From Myxococcales bacterium (GTDB lineage Bacteria; Myxococcota_A; Polyangia; Polyangiales; Polyangiaceae): DNA of 64,000 nt. Where the stretch lies: positions 1 through 64,000 of the forward strand of contig SECP01000024.1 of assembly GCA_004193285.1 (NCBI GenBank), read 5' to 3'. Below the pieces are notes generated by a model. The model was not told where the DNA came from and did not search any database. It saw only the letters and a list, made by a program, of their open reading frames with translations. Positions 32,765-41,250 of this stretch are shown piece after piece; the stretch's first letter is position 1; each line of letters begins with the position of its first letter. Made by a program: the position numbers and the translations under genes.

Positions 32765-33732
32765 TCCCGAATCAGAGCCAAGCCTCGTTCGTCGACCTTG
32801 TCGGTGCCGAGGGGGGGCATCTGGTTCAGCCCGCCGCTGCGTTTGCTCATCAGCTCGACCACCTTGCTCGCGTCCGGATTTCCGCGCTCCACGACCTCAC
32901 CGAGAGCGGTGCGGTAGGCAGGTGTGCTTTCGACCGAGCTCAGCTCCTGCGTGGGCAGCGAGAAATCGAGCTGAAAAGACAGGCGGTCGTTGGGATTGAA
33001 GCACTTGCTCCCCGCGAGCGCGGTCGTGCTCTGGTTGTGGCAGTGGGAGCAGTTCGCGTGCAAGTAGCCGATGGCCGCGCGCTCACGAGCGCTGCCCGGA
33101 ACATCCAGTCGGGGTAGCGGGTCCGAGAGCAACGCCTCGCGGGCTGCGTCGCTCAGGCGCTCGGGGGCGTCGTAGCTCCTGGCCGCCAGCTGCACCGCGG
33201 AGAAGCCCAAGACGCGGCCAGGCCGGCCGTCGTGGCACCCGAAGCACTCCCCGCTGGCGGGGACGTCGTGCGTCGTAGCCAGCACGTTCACCGCTCCGTA
33301 GGGAGCGAGCTCCGCGTCGCTCTGGTCTGCGCGCCAAACGTAGGCAGCTGCCGCCCAATCTCCCGCGCCTGGCCCCGTCTTCTGCAAGAGCCGCGTCTCC
33401 AGATGCTCGTCACCCTGACTGAACTCTTTCCAGAGCTTGGTACCTTCCGGAAACGCCCAGTCGCTCGCGTCATGGCTGTCGATGCGCGAGCCATGCGGGA
33501 GCGCGATGAAGCGCCGCTTGCTCGCGCCGTCACTCCAGAGCGCAAACTCGGGAGCGTACGAAAAGACGCCCGTCTCAAGGCGCTCCGAGGCCACGTCCGA
33601 GAACAGGCCGGTTTGCGAAAGCTTCGCGGGCAGCGAGTGGGTGCGTGGCTCTTGGTCAGCGCAGACGCGTTCGTCACAGGCCGCGCAGCCGATCGCGCAA
33701 GCCAGCCACCAGAGGCGGAGGTTCGATGACAT
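32746..33732 (-). CDS. Diheme c-type cytochrome lipoprotein
   Basis: A 328-residue exported protein. The N-terminus (LWWLACAIGCAACDERVCAD) has a signal peptide with several Cys; Cys16 or Cys19 could be lipidated. Two heme motifs are present, CFGCH (163-167) and CSHCH (228-232), plus GGLNQMPPLGTDKVDERG near the C-terminus. The layout recalls the diheme family known from SO2930/HNE_0200-type proteins. Likely periplasmic or outer-membrane electron carrier. In an operon with the barrel gene, and divergent from a LysR regulator with a fine binding-site candidate between them. Confidence 0.88.
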   Translation of the reverse strand: MSSNLRLWWLACAIGCAACDERVCADQEPRTHSLPAKLSQTGLFSDVASERLETGVFSYAPEFALWSDGASKRRFIALPHGSRIDSHDASDWAFPEGTKLWKEFSQGDEHLETRLLQKTGPGAGDWAAAAYVWRADQSDAELAPYGAVNVLATTHDVPASGECFGCHDGRPGRVLGFSAVQLAARSYDAPERLSDAAREALLSDPLPRLDVPGSARERAAIGYLHANCSHCHNQSTTALAGSKCFNPNDRLSFQLDFSLPTQELSSVESTPAYRTALGEVVERGNPDASKVVELMSKRSGGLNQMPPLGTDKVDERGLALIREWIGSL

Positions 33733-33815
33733 GTAGTTCTCCAGAGGCGTGCCCGCGGGGCGGCAAACCGTTCAAGCCGGCGGCACTTCGGAGTCAGAAT
33801 TTGTGGCCAGCCGCA

Positions 33816-33834
33816 TAATCTGTCCAATAGATTA
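33816..33834. promoter_or_regulatory. LysR-type binding site (TAATCT-N7-AGATTA)
   Basis: Perfect 6-bp inverted repeat containing the ATC-N9-GAT form of the LysR T-N11-A box. It lies between the divergent diheme gene (33732) and lysR gene (33862), as expected for a regulator that controls its neighbour and itself. Confidence 0.65.
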
Positions 33835-33836
33835 AT

Positions 33837-33861
33837 CAGCGCAGAGTAATCTTCTGCGCTG
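33837..33861. promoter_or_regulatory. 25-bp inverted repeat abutting the lysR start codon
   Basis: CAGCGCAGA-GTAATCT-TCTGCGCTG, nine perfect pairs, ends at the base before ATG. It could be a second operator, or an RNA hairpin hiding the ribosome site. No Shine-Dalgarno is visible in front of this gene. Confidence 0.6.
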
Positions 33862-34752
33862 ATGGAACTGCGCCATGTCCGCACGTTTTTGGCGCTCGCC
33901 GAAGAGCTGCACTTCGGCCGCGCCGCGCGCAAGCTCCGGGTCGCGCAATCCGCGGTGAGTCAAACTCTGCGCGCCCTGGAAGAAGAGGTGGGCGTCACTC
34001 TGCTCGAGCGCAGCAAGCGCAAGGTGTCGCTGACCCCCGCGGGAGCTCAGTATCTGGAGCACGCGCGCGCGGCGCTTGCACAGCTCGAGCAGGGCGCGGC
34101 GGCAGCCCTGAGCGCGGCCTCGGGTGAGGTCGGCGACCTGCGCCTGAGCTTCACGTTGATGAGCGCCCTCACCGTCTTGCCGCGGGTGGTCACGCGCTTC
34201 AAGCGCCACTACCCTCGCGTGCGCGTGACGATCACTCCCGGAGGCAGCACCGAGCAGCTCGAAGCGATTGCCCAGGAGCGCTGCGACGTGGGCTTCATGG
34301 CCTTCAAACGTGACGTGCAGCCGCTCGAGACGCTCGTCGTCGCTCGCGCCGCGCTAGTGGCGGTGCTGCCGTCCCGCCATCCGCTCAGTAAACGAAGCCG
34401 GGTGGAGCTCGGCGAGCTTGCTGGCGAATCCTTCATTTTCCTCAAGCAGCAGAGCGAGCCTCAGGTGCACGAGCACTTCCGCGCACACTGCGTCCGCGCT
34501 GGGTTCGAGCCGCGCTTCGTCATGGAGGTAGAGCATGTGGAGGCGCTACTGGCCTTCGTTGCCGCGGGTTTTGGCGTTTCGTGCGTTCCCGATTTCGTCC
34601 AGCAACTACGCTTCCACGGGGTCAAAACAGTGCCGCTCGCGCTCGAGGCGCGCGGCGGCATCAGCGCGGTCTGGCATCCAAAACGGCTCTCGCCCACCGC
34701 GGCGCAGTTTCTCGAGTTACTGCGTGCAGAGCTCGCGCACCGCGAAACGTGA
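33862..34752 (+). CDS. LysR family transcriptional regulator
   Basis: A 296-residue regulator. Winged helix at about 1-60 (MELRHVRTFLALAEELHFGRAARKLRVAQSAVSQTLRALEEEVGVTLLER), then an effector domain similar to those of aromatic or oxidative-stress LysR proteins. The first residues MELRHV are canonical, so the start is well supported despite the missing ribosome site. Divergent from the diheme/barrel operon, which it probably controls. Confidence 0.93.
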   Translation: MELRHVRTFLALAEELHFGRAARKLRVAQSAVSQTLRALEEEVGVTLLERSKRKVSLTPAGAQYLEHARAALAQLEQGAAAALSAASGEVGDLRLSFTLMSALTVLPRVVTRFKRHYPRVRVTITPGGSTEQLEAIAQERCDVGFMAFKRDVQPLETLVVARAALVAVLPSRHPLSKRSRVELGELAGESFIFLKQQSEPQVHEHFRAHCVRAGFEPRFVMEVEHVEALLAFVAAGFGVSCVPDFVQQLRFHGVKTVPLALEARGGISAVWHPKRLSPTAAQFLELLRAELAHRET

Positions 34753-34848
34753 CGATTGGCGGGCAGCACACGCGCGCAGCGCCGCGAGGCGTGACCCCGC
34801 GGCGCTGGAGGCGGCTCGGCGCGTGAGCTCGCAGACCCGCCGAGTTGC

Positions 34849-35586
34849 TCAAGCGGCGTCGTCGGACTGGTCCACGATGCGCACGTCGATCTCCAAGGTG
34901 CCGCCCAGGATGGCCGCGTAGTCCCGGCAGAGGGCGAGCGCTTCGTCGACGTCCGCAAGGTCCAGGATGGCGAAGCCGCCGATCAGCTCCTTGGACTCGG
35001 CGAAGGGACCGTCGGTCACTTGCAGAGCGTTGTTGGTGAAGATGAGGCGCTTGGCGGTGACGCTGGGTTTCAGCGCTACCGACTTGACGAGCACGCCAGC
35101 TTTGGTCATTTCGGTTTTGAGCCGAGTCAGCTCGGCCTTCTTCTGGGCGCTGCGTGCCCCGGCCTCGCTTTCGGCGTCTGCCTTGTCGATCAACAAGAAC
35201 TGAAGTGGCGCGTTTTCCGGCATGGGCATGAGCCCAATGTCCCAAGGCTCGTTCACCTTGCCGAGCTCGATTTCACCCTCGCCAAGCACTTTGCCGTAGC
35301 GCTCCGCCCAACCGACCGCTTGCTCGCGGGTCGCGACTTTGAGCTGCAGGATGTTCGCGGGCAGCTCGTGCTCGCCCGCATAGGGACCGTGCTTGATGGT
35401 GCAGCGACCGCCGCGGAACACCAGCCGCGTGCGATGCTTGCTCCCGCTCAAGCCGGCACCATCCACGAAGCGGCCACTCTGCGCGTACTCCCCGATGAAC
35501 GCGCCCATCCTGGCGACGAGCTCCGGCGGCGGTGGTTGACCGGCTTCGGTCTGCGAGTCGTTCTTGTGCATGATCATGAAGCGCAT
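34849..35586 (-). CDS. Double YCII-related domain protein
   Basis: A 245-residue protein with two copies of the YCII/ferredoxin-like fold (about 1-105, MRFMIMHKNDSQTEAGQPPPPELVARMGAFIGEY; about 125-240, PLQFLLIDKAD ... VTDGPFAESKELIGGFAILDL). Single-domain relatives often occur beside ECF sigma genes. The duplication within one chain is visible. It lies 21 bp downstream of the DoxX-like gene on the same strand. Function unknown. Confidence 0.85.
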   Translation of the reverse strand: MRFMIMHKNDSQTEAGQPPPPELVARMGAFIGEYAQSGRFVDGAGLSGSKHRTRLVFRGGRCTIKHGPYAGEHELPANILQLKVATREQAVGWAERYGKVLGEGEIELGKVNEPWDIGLMPMPENAPLQFLLIDKADAESEAGARSAQKKAELTRLKTEMTKAGVLVKSVALKPSVTAKRLIFTNNALQVTDGPFAESKELIGGFAILDLADVDEALALCRDYAAILGGTLEIDVRIVDQSDDAA

Positions 35587-35607
35587 GACGGGTTCTCCTA
35601 CTGACGA

Positions 35608-36027
35608 TTACTGGATGGAGGCGCGGAGGAAGGCGCGAAATTGAGTGGAGCGCATCGCATAGGCGGCCCAGAGGATGAAGCAGAACACGACCGGGAACCA
35701 GGGAGAGGAGCCCGAGCGCAAATGGGTCGCAACGGCGCCACCAAAGTACGCGGTGAGCAGCAGCGCACCCAAAAACTGAGTGCGCGGGAGCAAGTGCAGC
35801 AGCGCTGGGATCAGGAGCAAGAAGCCGAGCGGACGCAGCAGCTCGATTGCGTAGCCAGCCTGCTTGGTGCCTTCGACGTACGGCGCGAGCGGGATGAGCT
35901 TGCCGATGGCGTCCACGAGCAAGAATGTGACGATGACACCGGTCAAGACGCGGCCGGTCCAGACGAGCGCGCGCGGGCTGGACTCTTCGGATGCTAGGGG
36001 GGCGTTGGGAGCGATGACTTGCTGCAT
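35608..36027 (-). CDS. DoxX-like membrane protein
   Basis: A 139-residue inner-membrane protein with four hydrophobic segments (LVWTGRVLTGVIVTFLLVDAIG; YAIELLRPLGFLLLIPALLHLL; FLGALLLTAYFGGAVATHL; WFPVVFCFILWAAYAM). It resembles the DoxX-like family and the gene at 21867. ATG at 36027 (GTGAG upstream) is preferred over GTG at 36063. Probably an operon with the YCII gene. Confidence 0.8.
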   Translation of the reverse strand: MQQVIAPNAPLASEESSPRALVWTGRVLTGVIVTFLLVDAIGKLIPLAPYVEGTKQAGYAIELLRPLGFLLLIPALLHLLPRTQFLGALLLTAYFGGAVATHLRSGSSPWFPVVFCFILWAAYAMRSTQFRAFLRASIQ

Positions 36028-36149
36028 GTACTCACGTCGATTCGACCCTGCCTCGATCGACACGATGCTCGTTCTTTTTGTAAGTGCCTGAAAACGTGGC
36101 TGATTTTGCCAGCGAGCTGATCTGCGGCCCGCTCAGCGCTCGTCGAGCC

Positions 36150-36557
36150 TCAGGAGGGAAGTCGATCGAGCATCGGAACGGTCTCGAGCTCCCGGTCCCA
36201 ATCGGCGCGGCTCGCCACGAAGATGTGCGCGTTCGGCCGAATCGTGGTTGGGCTTTCGAGGCTGCCCGCGGGCACGATCAGCGCCGCGGCGTTCGCGGCT
36301 ACCCGTGGCAGCGCCGAGCCGCATGTTTTGCAAAAGCTCTTCGCGTGCCGGCTGGCTGGTAGGTGATAGGTCGTCACCTCGCTCTCCCCGGTGAGCCAGG
36401 TGAGCTTCGCGGTCGTCGAGAACAGGTTCGCCGCGTGAGCCGACCCCGTGTCCTTCCGGCAGAAGGAGCAATGGCAGAGAAAGAAGCGCTCGAAGCTGCC
36501 TTCAACCTCGAAGCGCACAGCGCCGCACAGGCACGAGCCGTGGTGTCGCGTGGTCAT
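36150..36557 (-). CDS. GFA/CENP-V family zinc protein
   Basis: A 135-residue protein of the glutathione-dependent formaldehyde-activating (GFA) superfamily. Zinc ligands are visible: CLCGAV (9-14), CHCSFCRK (28-35) and CKTCGSALP (76-84). Many members are not linked to formaldehyde; function here is unknown. Short intergenic gaps on both sides give no clear operon. Confidence 0.88.
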   Translation of the reverse strand: MTTRHHGSCLCGAVRFEVEGSFERFFLCHCSFCRKDTGSAHAANLFSTTAKLTWLTGESEVTTYHLPASRHAKSFCKTCGSALPRVAANAAALIVPAGSLESPTTIRPNAHIFVASRADWDRELETVPMLDRLPS

Positions 36558-36623
36558 GCCTACGTCCTAACACGCGCTCGATGCCCGTCCCATCCCAGGG
36601 GGTGACGCGGCAGACGGGCGACG

Positions 36624-37556
36624 TCAGGGGTCGAGCCACTGCTCGCTCCAGGACCAGAGGCGCTCCGCTAGGCGAGCATCCACTGCATGCGGGCGCACGC
36701 CGTCGTCCCCCTCGGGCTTGACCGGGGCAACATCGCAGTTTTCGCAGTAGACGCCGCCAATGTCATCGAGCTGAGGGCTGCTCGCACACCACACGGTAGT
36801 GGCCGCGCCTTGTTCGACGCTCTTGAAGCTCCCGATCCTGCGGGCTCGCTCGACGACCGATTCGAGCTCTTTTGGGTCGTAGTGGCGTGCCAGATCGGTG
36901 TCGAGGATGGCGCCTGGGTGTACGGCGTACGCGCGGATACCGTCCTGACGGTAGCGCCGGTCGGCCTCCACCGCGAACAGGACGTTGGCGGTCTTGGACT
37001 GCCCGTAGGCGAGCATCTTATCGTACGGACGACGCTCGAAGTTGGGGTCCTCGAAGTCGAACGCCGAGCGCACGTGACCGCGGGACGAGAGCGCAACGAC
37101 GCGCGCGCCGCTCGCCCGCTGGAGCGCCGGTACGAGCCGGAGGAACAGCTGGAAATGGCCGAGGTGGTTGGTCGCAAGTTGCGACTCGATGCCGCGCGAG
37201 TCGCGCGCTAGCGGCACGGCCATGATCCCGGCGTTGTTGATCAAGAGGTGCAGAGGATTGTCGGCGTGCCGCGCGGCGAACGAGTCGATGGTGGAGGGGC
37301 TCGCGAGGTCGAGCGGTTCGATCGTGACGTTGGCAAGGCCGCCGACTGCCTTGCGCGCTTTCTCCAGGTCGCGCGCCGGCACGATGACCGCAGCCCCTGC
37401 CGCCGCGAGCACCCGCGTCGTTTCGAGCCCGATGCCGGCGTAGCCACCGGTGACGATGGCCGTTATTTCCTCGAGTCGGCGCTCACCTAGCGCTTCACGC
37501 GCACTCGTGTGGGCGCCGAGCCCCGAGGGGAGGGGGTGCTGCTCAGATAGGGCCAT
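36624..37556 (-). CDS. Short-chain dehydrogenase/reductase (retinol-dehydrogenase/WWOX-like)
   Basis: A 310-residue SDR. TGGYAGIG (36-43) binds the cofactor, NNAGIM is at about 106-111, Ser in ALSSRGH and the YGQSK catalytic pair at about 182-186. The sequence around HPGAILDTDLARH and the 30-residue N-terminal extension fit the long-chain retinol dehydrogenase-like group. Substrate unknown. Divergent from the channel gene at 37656. Confidence 0.88.
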   Translation of the reverse strand: MALSEQHPLPSGLGAHTSAREALGERRLEEITAIVTGGYAGIGLETTRVLAAAGAAVIVPARDLEKARKAVGGLANVTIEPLDLASPSTIDSFAARHADNPLHLLINNAGIMAVPLARDSRGIESQLATNHLGHFQLFLRLVPALQRASGARVVALSSRGHVRSAFDFEDPNFERRPYDKMLAYGQSKTANVLFAVEADRRYRQDGIRAYAVHPGAILDTDLARHYDPKELESVVERARRIGSFKSVEQGAATTVWCASSPQLDDIGGVYCENCDVAPVKPEGDDGVRPHAVDARLAERLWSWSEQWLDP

Positions 37557-37655
37557 GGCGCACCCTATCTTCCGCGCGCCGGTGCGTCACGCACTGTAGT
37601 GAGGCCTACGGAGCGACGGCGGCGCCTGGCATCGGCGGTGCATTCACGGCCGCGC

Positions 37656-38750
37656 ATGAAGACCCTCGAACAGCTCGCCGGTGTGGTCGTGCTCGCGGTC
37701 GCGCTCGCCGACATTTTTCTGACGATGCTCTACGCACGCATGGACAGCGGCTGGCTCGCGATGCGGTTCGCCCGCGGAATCGAGCGGGTCTGGGTCTGGA
37801 TCTCCCGACCCTTCGGGCGGTCGCGCGCGCGTTTCGCGTCCTTTTGCGGGCCTGTCACCCTGCTCGCGGTGCTCGGTCTCTGGACCGGGCTGCTCACGCT
37901 GGGCAGCGCGCTCGTAGTGCATCCCGCGCTGGGGCAAGCGGTGCGCCCGTCGAACGGGGCGGCTAGCACTGATTTCGTGACTGCCCTCTATGTCGGTGGC
38001 GCGAGCGTCTCGGTGGTGGGGTCGAGCGGCTACTCGCCACAGACTCCCATCTATCGCATGTTCTTCCTGCTCAACTCCGCGGTCGGCATGACGTTCCTAT
38101 CACTCGTCCTGACCTACCTCGGTCAGGTCTATACCGCGCTGCTCCGGCGCAACGCGCTCGCCCTGCGGATTCACGGCTTATCCGAAGCCAAGGGGGACGG
38201 CGCGGAGCTCGTGTGCCGCCTCTGGCCGCACGGAGAGCTCTCGTCCGGCACGTCGGAGCTCGCCGACCTCGCCGCGGAGGTAGCGGTGGTCAAGGAGTCG
38301 CACCACTTCTATCCGGTCCTCATGTACTTCCGTTTCGAGGAGCCGCACTACTCCGTCTCGCGCATCGTGAGCGTATCACTCGACGCGATGTCGCTCGTCA
38401 TGAGCACGCTGGACGACGAGCGCTTCGGGGCCGTGAAAGAGTCTTCCAGCGTCACGCTGCTCTGGCGCTCGTCACTCTGGCTGGCCTCGTCGTTGGCGGG
38501 CAATATCGCGCCTGCAAGTGCGGGGACAAAGGCGCCAGATGTGGCGCTCTGGAGAAGGCGGTATGCAGCTGCGCTGGAGCGTCTACGGTCGGCCGGCATC
38601 GCCACGGTGGCGGACTTGGAGCGCGGCTTCGAGCGCTACGCCGAGCTTCGGTCGCGCTGGGACGGCCTGGTGCGAGCGCTGGCTCCCGCGCTCGCATTCT
38701 CGACCGAGGAAGTCGACCTGCCGCTCGCGCACGCCAAGAACGGCCACTGA
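37656..38750 (+). CDS. Potassium-channel-like membrane protein with degenerate filter
   Basis: A 364-residue protein. Residues about 5-25, 55-80 and 145-170 are hydrophobic, and between the second and third is a pore-like loop (DFVTALYVGGASVSVVGSSGYSPQTP). It occupies the place of the TVGYG filter of two-helix potassium channels, but the filter reads VVGSSG, so selectivity is doubtful. A long soluble C-terminal half (about 180-364) may be a regulatory domain. ATG at 37656 is the best start. It heads a group with a DJ-1 protein and a sodium/proton antiporter, perhaps ion or stress homeostasis. Confidence 0.75.
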   Translation: MKTLEQLAGVVVLAVALADIFLTMLYARMDSGWLAMRFARGIERVWVWISRPFGRSRARFASFCGPVTLLAVLGLWTGLLTLGSALVVHPALGQAVRPSNGAASTDFVTALYVGGASVSVVGSSGYSPQTPIYRMFFLLNSAVGMTFLSLVLTYLGQVYTALLRRNALALRIHGLSEAKGDGAELVCRLWPHGELSSGTSELADLAAEVAVVKESHHFYPVLMYFRFEEPHYSVSRIVSVSLDAMSLVMSTLDDERFGAVKESSSVTLLWRSSLWLASSLAGNIAPASAGTKAPDVALWRRRYAAALERLRSAGIATVADLERGFERYAELRSRWDGLVRALAPALAFSTEEVDLPLAHAKNGH

Positions 38751-38816
38751 GAGGCAGCGCGCGGTTTCCAGCTACGTGGCACGTGGTTTGCGTCCGCCGA
38801 AGGGGAGGCACACCCA

Positions 38817-39557
38817 ATGAACCTCGATGGCAAGACGCTAGAAGGCAAGAAGATCGGAATCCTCGCGGGCGATGGATTCGAATACGCAGAGCTGGCCGTT
38901 CCGAAGGCCGCGCTGAAGGCTGCCGGCGCGGAGGTAGAGGTCATCTCGCTACACGAAGGCCGCATTCGGGGCATGAACCTGACCGAACCCACCACCACCG
39001 TGCGGGTCGATCGGCTCGTCGATCACGCCACGGTGAACCAGTACGACGGGCTGCTCATCGTGGGCGGGTTCGTTGGTCCTGATTTCGTGCGGCAGCACCA
39101 GCGAGCGCGGAGCTTCGTGCGAGCATTCGATGAAGCCTCCAAGCCGATCGCGACGCTCTGCCACGGGCCTTGGGTGCTCATTTCGGCCGGTTGCGCGAAC
39201 GGACGGCGGCTCGCGTCCTGGCCGGGAGTTCGCGACGACATCGTCAATGCCGGGGGCATCTGGCGCGACGAACCGCTCGTGCGCGATCGCAACTGGGTAT
39301 CCAGCCGAAGCCCCGCCGATCTGCCGGTTTTCGTTCCTGCGATCATCCAGCTCTTCGCGCAAGGCGCCGAGGCGCCTGCGACCGGAGCGCTGGCGAGCGC
39401 GTCCACCGCCGACGAGTCGTCTCCGCCGCCACGCGAGCCTATTCGCCTAGCCGTGACCGCGGCCCGGCACCTGCCGAGCCCCACGGTGGCTGCGCTCGCC
39501 GGGGCGGCCATCGCGTTGACGGTCGGAGCCATCGCCGTCAATCGCATGCTCACGTGA
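38817..39557 (+). CDS. DJ-1/PfpI family protein with C-terminal membrane anchor
   Basis: A 246-residue protein. Residues 1-185 are a DJ-1/PfpI domain with nucleophile Cys115 and His116 (ATLCHGPWV) and Glu22 in GFEYAE. Relatives are proteases, glyoxalases or stress chaperones. Uniquely, about 35 linker residues and one hydrophobic helix (VAALAGAAIALTVGAIAV, about 224-241) follow, with a short NRMLT end, suggesting tail-anchoring. Good ribosome site (GGGGAGG). Between the channel and antiporter genes. Confidence 0.85.
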   Translation: MNLDGKTLEGKKIGILAGDGFEYAELAVPKAALKAAGAEVEVISLHEGRIRGMNLTEPTTTVRVDRLVDHATVNQYDGLLIVGGFVGPDFVRQHQRARSFVRAFDEASKPIATLCHGPWVLISAGCANGRRLASWPGVRDDIVNAGGIWRDEPLVRDRNWVSSRSPADLPVFVPAIIQLFAQGAEAPATGALASASTADESSPPPREPIRLAVTAARHLPSPTVAALAGAAIALTVGAIAVNRMLT

Positions 39558-39656
39558 CCGCGCGCGGCGGACGAGCCAAGCCGCATCGCCGCCGGGTCCA
39601 GACGGCCCGCTGGCCTCCGATGGCCGTCATGCAGTACAAGCGCCTGACGGCTTGTC

Positions 39657-41243
39657 ATGGATGCGGTCCACCTTTTCGAGTTGATGATCGCGATGCTGTT
39701 CGCGGTCATCGCCCTGCACTACGTCGCGCATCGGCTGCGCCTCCCCCCTGCGGTAGCGCTAATCCTCGGGGGTGCGGCGCTGGCATTCGTTCCTGGCTTG
39801 CCTCATGTCTCGCTGGATCCGGCTCTGGTACTCGTCATCTTTCTGCCTCCGCTGCTGATGGATGGCGCTTGGTTCATCCCCCTTCGGCACCTGCGCCGCC
39901 ATCTCATCGGCATCTTGTCCCTGGCGATCGGCGCGGTGGCGTTCACCACCGTCGTGGTGGCGGTGGTGACCCACGCGCTCATGCCATCGTTGCCCTGGGC
40001 AGCTTGCGCAGCGCTCGGTGCCATCGTCTCGCCGCCGGATGCCATCGCGGCTCGCGCGGTACTGCAACGGGTGCACCTACCGCAGCGCCTCTCCATTCTG
40101 CTGGAAGGCGAGAGCCTGCTGAACGACGCCACCGGGTTGGTCCTGTTCCGTTTCGCGGTGGCCGCGGTCGTGACGGGCACGTTCAGCACCGCGGAGGCAC
40201 TCGGTAGCTTCACGCTGCTGGCGGTGGGCGGGGCCGCGGTCGGAGCCGTGGTCGGAGCCGCTTGGGTCTCGGTGGTGAAGCGCCTGCGCGATGAGTACCT
40301 CGTCACCGCGTCATCGGTTTTGCTGTGCTGGGCCGCCTACATCGTGGCGGAGATGCTCACCGTGTCTGGCGTCATCGCCACGGTGGTGGCCGGCCTGATT
40401 TGCGGCTGGTACCAGCACGTGGTGTTCTCCGCGGCCATCCGGCTGCGGGGCAGCTCCTTCTGGGCGGTGCTGATCTTTTTGCTCGAAGCGAGTGTGTTCA
40501 TGCTCATTGGCTCGTCGCTACGCGACGTCATCGCTCGCGGAGGCGGTTTCGTGGTGGTGCTCGAGCACATGAGCGTGCCCATTCTCTGGATCTTGCTGGC
40601 CATGACCCTGGCCCGTTTCGCCTGGATCTTCGCTTGTGACGGCGTCATCGCGCTTCGCCGTAAGTTCGGGTGGCGTCGCTTCGAGACGATGGGCTGGCAA
40701 GCGTCGACGGTGCTGAGCTGGGCGGGGATGCGAGGGGTGGTCACGCTGGCGGTCGCGCTGAGCGTGCCCGAGGACCTGCCAGGCCGTGACTTCATCTTGG
40801 TCGCGGCCTTCGCCGTCATTCTCGTAACCGTGCTACTGCAGGGCACCACGCTCGGGCTGCTCATTCAAAGGTTGCGCCCGCCCGAGGCCGGCGCCCACGT
40901 GGCCCCCCTCAACATGTCTCAAGCCGAAGCCGCGATGGCTCAGGCGCAGGCAAAGCTCGTCGCGTCGCGGGCTTACGCGCCGGATGGCACGCTGATCCAC
41001 CCGCAATTGCTCGAGCGATACCGGCTGCGGGCGTCAATCTCGGAAGGCTACGCGGGCAACGAGGCTCAATACCAGCCGCGGCTTCAGGCGCATTTCGACT
41101 TGGTGCTGGAGGCCAACGCGGCGGGTCGCGCGGAGCTACTGCGGCTGCACCGCGCCGGGCAGGTCGACGACCGTGTGCTGCACGAGCTGGAGCGCGACCT
41201 GGATTTCGAGGAGCTGGCGGCGCTCTCCGCGAAAGCGACCTGA
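39657..41243 (+). CDS. Sodium/proton antiporter (CPA1 family)
   Basis: A 528-residue inner-membrane transporter with about twelve hydrophobic helices. Signatures are FLPPLLMDGAWF (near 63-74), the ALGAIVSPPDAIAA helix with the ion-binding Asp and ESLLNDATGLVLF, which is the classical CPA1 motif. The C-terminal 110 residues are cytoplasmic and charged. Likely exports sodium (or potassium) in exchange for protons. Same strand as the channel and DJ-1 genes, and convergent with the next SDR, with only 7 bp between the stops. Confidence 0.92.
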   Translation: MDAVHLFELMIAMLFAVIALHYVAHRLRLPPAVALILGGAALAFVPGLPHVSLDPALVLVIFLPPLLMDGAWFIPLRHLRRHLIGILSLAIGAVAFTTVVVAVVTHALMPSLPWAACAALGAIVSPPDAIAARAVLQRVHLPQRLSILLEGESLLNDATGLVLFRFAVAAVVTGTFSTAEALGSFTLLAVGGAAVGAVVGAAWVSVVKRLRDEYLVTASSVLLCWAAYIVAEMLTVSGVIATVVAGLICGWYQHVVFSAAIRLRGSSFWAVLIFLLEASVFMLIGSSLRDVIARGGGFVVVLEHMSVPILWILLAMTLARFAWIFACDGVIALRRKFGWRRFETMGWQASTVLSWAGMRGVVTLAVALSVPEDLPGRDFILVAAFAVILVTVLLQGTTLGLLIQRLRPPEAGAHVAPLNMSQAEAAMAQAQAKLVASRAYAPDGTLIHPQLLERYRLRASISEGYAGNEAQYQPRLQAHFDLVLEANAAGRAELLRLHRAGQVDDRVLHELERDLDFEELAALSAKAT

Positions 41244-41250
41244 GAGGCGT

